A DNA stretch of 32,893 nucleotides. Origin: Candidatus Latescibacterota bacterium (GTDB lineage Bacteria; Latescibacterota; UBA2968; UBA8231). Below the pieces are notes generated by a model. The model was not told where the DNA came from. It made no database searches and worked only from the letters and a program-made list of their open reading frames with translations. The stretch spans positions 1 to 32,893 of the forward strand of contig JAJEFJ010000037.1 of NCBI GenBank assembly GCA_022820485.1, read 5' to 3'. Below, in pieces: positions 32,726 through 32,893 of the stretch. Within the stretch, counting starts at the first letter, position 1. Every line of letters starts with the position of its first letter. The translations under genes and the position numbers were made by a program.

Positions 32726-32893
32726 CAGACAATCTCCTTCAACTGTCTATAATCTAAGTACACGACAGTAACATGGATTGATATTGTCGGGCGCGTTTAG
32801 GTTGGTCTCGTGTTTGGTGTATGATCTGTGTGAGTTGGTCTAATCCTTTTCGAAAGAGGCTTATGGCTTTTCGCCCATGTTTTTTTATGGGGA
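32726..32893. other. Right-edge intergenic region
   Basis: The ribosome site of the HIRAN gene is near 32735-32741. AGACA/TGTCT arms flank that site as a weak imperfect inverted repeat. At the far edge an ATG at 32863 with GAGG upstream opens a plus-strand frame (MAFRPCFFMG) cut by the window, too short to call. CCCAT/ATGGG arms around a T-run lie at the very end. No hsdM or hsdS sequence is visible here. Confidence 0.4.

Overview
The window is GC-rich, densely coded bacterial DNA with no rRNA, tRNA, complete insertion sequence or CRISPR array that I can see. Its gene content is sulfatases, enolase-superfamily enzymes, Gfo/Idh/MocA oxidoreductases, a phytanoyl-CoA-type dioxygenase, an RraA-like enzyme, an SGNH esterase, a sodium/solute symporter, and large secreted enzymes ending in a PNPFN-type C-terminal sorting domain. 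This suits an uncultivated member of the FCB group or a neighbour (Latescibacterota- or Poribacteria-like). The lineage is an inference from gene content.

Layout. Positions 1-3600: the tail of an Rpn-type nuclease gene with a 12-bp tandem repeat, an SGNH hydrolase, and a lipoprotein with a SpoIVB-type (S55) peptidase domain, followed by a perfect 30-bp palindrome. Positions 3625-6850 (minus): a galactonate-dehydratase-like enolase, then a two-gene unit of an SMC/RecF-like ATPase and a Toprim-like partner that looks like a defence module. Positions 7025-9532 (plus): an RraA-like protein and a sulfatase. Positions 9529-10241 (minus): an AT-rich three-gene module (small protein, DUF2442, DUF4160) preceded by an operator-like inverted repeat. 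Positions 10316-18250: a secreted sorbosone-dehydrogenase-like propeller enzyme, an oxidoreductase with a GH32/43-like propeller protein, a hendecad coiled-coil membrane protein, a GH5 glycosidase and a retropepsin-like protease.

Positions 18467-23729 (plus) carry two adjacent enolase-superfamily genes, the first lacking a canonical metal ligand, then a protein that appears to be a LamG fold split by a seven-repeat propeller, then a Gfo/Idh/MocA oxidoreductase. A ~90-bp intergenic repeat occurs before the first enolase and before the oxidoreductase. Positions 23795-24635 hold an MNT/HepT toxin-antitoxin pair with overlapping genes. Positions 24653-29676 hold a second sulfatase with a D-2-hydroxyacid dehydrogenase, a PhyH dioxygenase and a symporter. 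Positions 29789-30721 encode a secreted CBM9/DOMON-like protein. The right end (30885-32725) has an eroded type I restriction gene (hsdR) just downstream of a HIRAN-domain gene.

Together the metabolic genes look like equipment for taking apart sulfated or acidic glycans and using the released sugar acids: sulfatases, esterase and GH5 outside or in the periplasm, then dehydratases, dehydrogenases, an aldolase-like RraA protein and a symporter. Between these blocks sit small defence or toxin-antitoxin islands. No transcriptional regulator is recognisable in the window. No intergenic stretch exceeds about 300 bases; the longest (996-1246) shows only the ribosome-binding site of the S55 gene.
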